15,739 nucleotides of DNA from JBFMFH01 sp040752275. GTDB taxonomy: Bacteria > Acidobacteriota > Vicinamibacteria > Vicinamibacterales > JAKQTR01. Where the stretch lies: assembly GCA_040752275.1 (NCBI GenBank), contig JBFMFH010000097.1, positions 1 through 15,739 on the forward strand. Direction: 5' to 3'. Shown here piece by piece: positions 13,583 to 15,739 of the stretch. The notes beneath the pieces are model-generated. The model was not told where the DNA came from and did not search any database. It saw nothing but the letters and a program-made list of their open reading frames with translations. Made by a program: the position numbers and the translations under genes. The first letter of the stretch is position 1; every line of letters starts with the position of its first letter.

Positions 13583-15199
13583 ATGATGACATCCACACGG
13601 AAACCTCCTGGCACCCTGGCAAGCCTGGTCACCGCCCTGCGATCGTGGCGCACGGCCTCGGTCGCCTTGCTCTCCTTCTCGTCGGGTATGCCCCTCGGCC
13701 TCGTCTGGTACGCCATTCCCGACTGGATGCGCGACATCGGGGTGGACATCCGGGTTGTCGGCCTGTTCACCCTTGCGCAGGCCCCGTGGGCGTTCAAAGT
13801 GGTCTGGTCGCCGCTGATGGACCGCTACGTGCCGCCGTTCTGGGGGCGGCGCCGCGGCTGGATGGCCGTCACGCAAATTGCGCTGGCAGTTGTCGGGATC
13901 CTGCTGGCCGGGGTCGGCAGGCACCCCGACGCCATCTGGGTCGTCGGGGCCCTGGCACTCGCCGTGGCGCTGGCATCGGCGTCGCAGGACATTGCCATCG
14001 ATGCGTACGCCGTCGAGGTGCTGCGCAAGGAGGAGCAGGGCGCGGCCGTCGGCGCACGCATTGCGGTCTACCGCGCCGCGATGGTGGTCTCGGGCGGCGG
14101 AGCGATCACGGCAGCCGCCCACTTCGGATGGCCGGCGGTGAATCTGGCGCTCGGCCTGCTCTACCTTCCGATGCTCATCCTCACGTGGAGGGCGCCCGAG
14201 CCGGAGGAGCGGGTCGTCCCGCCCGTGAGCCTGCGCGACGCCGTGTGGCACCCGTTCATCGGGTTCCTCGGCCGCCACCGGGCGCTCGAGATCCTCTCGT
14301 TCGTCCTGCTCTACAAGTTCTCCGACCAGTTGACGCAGGCCCTGACCCGGCCGTTCCTCATCGACATGGGTTACAACGCCGATCACCGCGGGCTTGCGCT
14401 GGCCACGGTCGGTATGTTCGCCACCATCGGCGGGGCGTTCGTCGGAGGGTGGGTCACCACGCTGGTCGGTCTCGGCCACTCGCTCTGGGTGTTCGGCTTC
14501 CTCCAGATCTTCTCCAATCTCGGCTACTACGTCGTGTCGCTGGCCAGCGGACCCGTGCTGCCGCTGATGTACGGCGCCACGAGCTTCGAGCTCTTCACCT
14601 CGGGCCTGGGCACCGGGGCCTTCTCGGTGCTGCTGCTGCGCATGACGCAGAAGCGCTTTTCGGCGACGCAATACGCCCTCTTCTCGAGTCTCTTCGCGCT
14701 GCCACGCCTGCTGGCTGGACCGATCGCCGGCTTCGCCGTCGACGCCATCGGTTGGTCCGCCTTCTTCCTCTCGACGCTGGCGATGGGCATTCCCGGCCTC
14801 GTGATGCTGGCCCGCTTCGTCCCCCTCGGCCTGCGCGAGCCTGCGTTCACGGTTGAGGAGATCGAGCCGAGACCCCCGCTGTCCTCGCAGCAGATTGCCC
14901 TGCGCGGTGTCGCTGGCGGGCTCATCGTCGGGGTCGTGGGTTTCGTGCTCGATGCGCTGCTCGCCGCGCTGAAGGCGATGCGCAGCGCGCCAGAGGCTGG
15001 CGCCCCGGCACCGTTCGATCTGTACGCCGCGATGTGGCGCCTCGCCTCGCCGCAGTCGATCACCGACTGGCTCGAGATCGTCGGCCTTGCCGCCTTCGCC
15101 GTCATCGGGGGCCTGTTCGTCGCCGCGCTCCTCGCCGCCCGCCGCGGGGCGGGACGTGCGTTGGCGGCTGAGCCGGGGACCACGGGTTCAGACGCCTGA
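13583..15199 (+). CDS. AmpG-like MFS permease (muropeptide / acetyl-CoA transporter family)
   Basis: This 538-residue transporter has about 14 membrane segments. AmpG-family signatures are present: SFSSGMPLGLVWYAIPDWMR at 31-50, FKVVWSPLMDR then GRRRGWM at 71-93, and SQDIAIDAYAVE at 134-145. The two extra C-terminal helices (about 440-462 and 496-518) match the 14-TM layout of AmpG rather than the 12 of ordinary MFS proteins. AmpG carries GlcNAc-anhydro-muropeptides released by wall turnover from periplasm to cytoplasm for recycling; the substrate here is unproven. The ATG at 13583 is followed at once by another ATG. It lies 4 bases after the antiporter stop with no clear Shine-Dalgarno sequence, so translational coupling is likely. 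No ampD- or nagZ-type gene is nearby. The amino-acid signature is strong for the family and weaker for the substrate. Confidence 0.88.
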   Translation: MMTSTRKPPGTLASLVTALRSWRTASVALLSFSSGMPLGLVWYAIPDWMRDIGVDIRVVGLFTLAQAPWAFKVVWSPLMDRYVPPFWGRRRGWMAVTQIALAVVGILLAGVGRHPDAIWVVGALALAVALASASQDIAIDAYAVEVLRKEEQGAAVGARIAVYRAAMVVSGGGAITAAAHFGWPAVNLALGLLYLPMLILTWRAPEPEERVVPPVSLRDAVWHPFIGFLGRHRALEILSFVLLYKFSDQLTQALTRPFLIDMGYNADHRGLALATVGMFATIGGAFVGGWVTTLVGLGHSLWVFGFLQIFSNLGYYVVSLASGPVLPLMYGATSFELFTSGLGTGAFSVLLLRMTQKRFSATQYALFSSLFALPRLLAGPIAGFAVDAIGWSAFFLSTLAMGIPGLVMLARFVPLGLREPAFTVEEIEPRPPLSSQQIALRGVAGGLIVGVVGFVLDALLAALKAMRSAPEAGAPAPFDLYAAMWRLASPQSITDWLEIVGLAAFAVIGGLFVAALLAARRGAGRALAAEPGTTGSDA

Positions 15200-15214
15200 C
15201 CCAGCTCCCTCGGC

Positions 15215-15242
15215 GCGGGACTGCCGTTGTCAACCGTCCCGC
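15215..15242 (+). terminator. Hairpin after the AmpG-like gene, possible terminator
   Basis: GCGGGAC (15215-15221) and GTCCCGC (15236-15242) are perfect reverse complements around a 14-base loop that itself contains GTTG/CAAC. It begins 16 bases after the MFS stop codon. No T-run follows, so it would be an atypical intrinsic terminator or an mRNA-end structure. Confidence 0.45.
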
Positions 15243-15643
15243 TCCTGGAGAGGATCAAGCCCTGCGCTCAGCCGCTGAGGGTCGCTGCGACGAGTTCTTC
15301 GGGACTTCTCGGCGCGCTCCTGTCGCACTGTGTGCTTCGCCGGTTGCCTCCGGCAGCCGTGGTTGGCGGTTGACCTCCTGACGACGGGGTTGCCAGGAGT
15401 GGCGCCAGCGCCATTTCCCGGCCCTGGCCCGGTTGGACGGCGCGCGCCATTTCGGAGGACACACCGGCATGGCGTCTTCAACTTACTGTGCAGTGTCGAC
15501 TTGACGGCGTTGGGTCTCGGGAGTAGGGTGCGACACACGTCGAAACCTCTGGAATGGCCCAAGGCCCGGGTAACGCCCGTCTGCCCCGCTTTGGTCCCAT
15601 CCTGAGATAAGACGTTGGACCGGCGAAACAGACGAACGGGCAA
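15243..15643. other. Region without a recognisable gene
   Basis: About 400 bases follow the hairpin and precede the toxin fragment. Open frames here have no recognisable protein signature and are Arg/Pro-rich. A compact palindrome CTCAGC-C-GCTGAG lies at 15267-15279. A plus-strand TTGACG (15501-15506), 17 bases before TAGGGT (15524-15529), resembles a weak promoter but has no gene downstream on that strand within the window. Confidence 0.4.
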
Positions 15644-15739
15644 TCAACCGAGGATCTCGTTGAGGCCTTCGACGACGTGAACCAGCTCCTCCTCCGACAC
15701 CCGGCCCAGTCGTCGGCCAATGCGCTCGGTACTGAGCGT
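15644..15739 (-). CDS. C-terminus of probable MazF/PemK-type toxin (partial, cut by window edge)
   Basis: The minus strand enters the window at 15739 in frame and gives 31 residues before a TGA stop. The sequence STERIGRRLGRVSEEELVHV, followed by EGLNEILG, matches the usual C-terminal helix of MazF/PemK endoribonucleases as I recall it (SRLGRRLGRLS..EL..VD.AL...LG). Those toxins cleave mRNA and are normally paired with an upstream antitoxin, which would lie beyond the right edge. Only about a quarter of a typical 110-residue MazF is visible, so the catalytic region cannot be checked. Confidence 0.6.
   Translation of the reverse strand, partial: TLSTERIGRRLGRVSEEELVHVVEGLNEILG

Noticed and set aside
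15501..15529. TTGACG-17-TAGGGT promoter-like pair on the plus strand.
   Set aside because: The -10 box is poor and no plus-strand gene follows within the window.
15255..15643. Minus-strand frames of 71-137 codons in the gene-poor region before the right edge.
   Set aside because: They overlap each other in different frames, are Arg/Pro-rich, and show no recognisable motif or ribosome-binding site.
1..15739. CRISPR arrays, tRNA or rRNA genes, insertion sequences.
   Set aside because: No regularly spaced repeats, cloverleaf, rRNA-like stretch or transposase was seen on either strand.

Overview
The window is GC-rich and uniformly bacterial. It carries a MacB/FtsX-type orphan permease of the kind expanded in Acidobacteriota (ADOP), a BlaI/M56 pair with an enlarged sensor, and a small signal-peptide protein resembling a family I associate with the same phylum. 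My inference is an acidobacterium, perhaps Vicinamibacteria. No 16S or other marker is present to confirm this.

Layout, left to right. Positions 1-376 hold no convincing gene but contain one strong inverted repeat. A small exported glycine-zipper protein follows (377-922, +). Positions 933-1142 on the minus strand carry an uninterrupted fragment of the middle of AsnA (aspartate-ammonia ligase), truncated at both ends and apparently a gene relic. A bacterial dynamin-like GTPase follows (1174-2916, -, TTG start). It is divergent, across about 295 bases containing an 18-base perfect palindrome, from an 835-residue orphan ABC-type permease (3212-5719, +).

Next is a BlaI-type repressor (5788-6168, +) and an M56 (BlaR1-like) membrane metallopeptidase (6179-8578, +) whose sensor end is a TPR-like helical region instead of a penicillin-binding domain. 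The repressor has a consensus-like promoter placed so that the mRNA would start at its GTG codon (leaderless), with nested inverted repeats over the -10 box and start codon. An extended acyl-CoA dehydrogenase (8607-10214, -) converges on the M56 gene.

Divergent from the dehydrogenase is a two-gene unit. Its first gene is a 1021-residue fusion of a CPA-type cation/proton antiporter with a DUF389 membrane domain and a C-terminal soluble tail (10513-13578, +). Its second gene is an AmpG-like MFS permease (13583-15199, +) starting 4 bases after the fusion's stop. After a hairpin and about 440 bases without a recognisable gene, the right edge cuts into the C-terminus of a probable MazF/PemK toxin (15644-15739, -).

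The genes look like several small independent units, most with an envelope role: membrane remodelling, an orphan permease, wall or envelope-stress sensing, ion transport and muropeptide-type transport. The most unusual items are the antiporter-DUF389 fusion, the M56-TPR sensor with its leaderless repressor, and the asnA relic.
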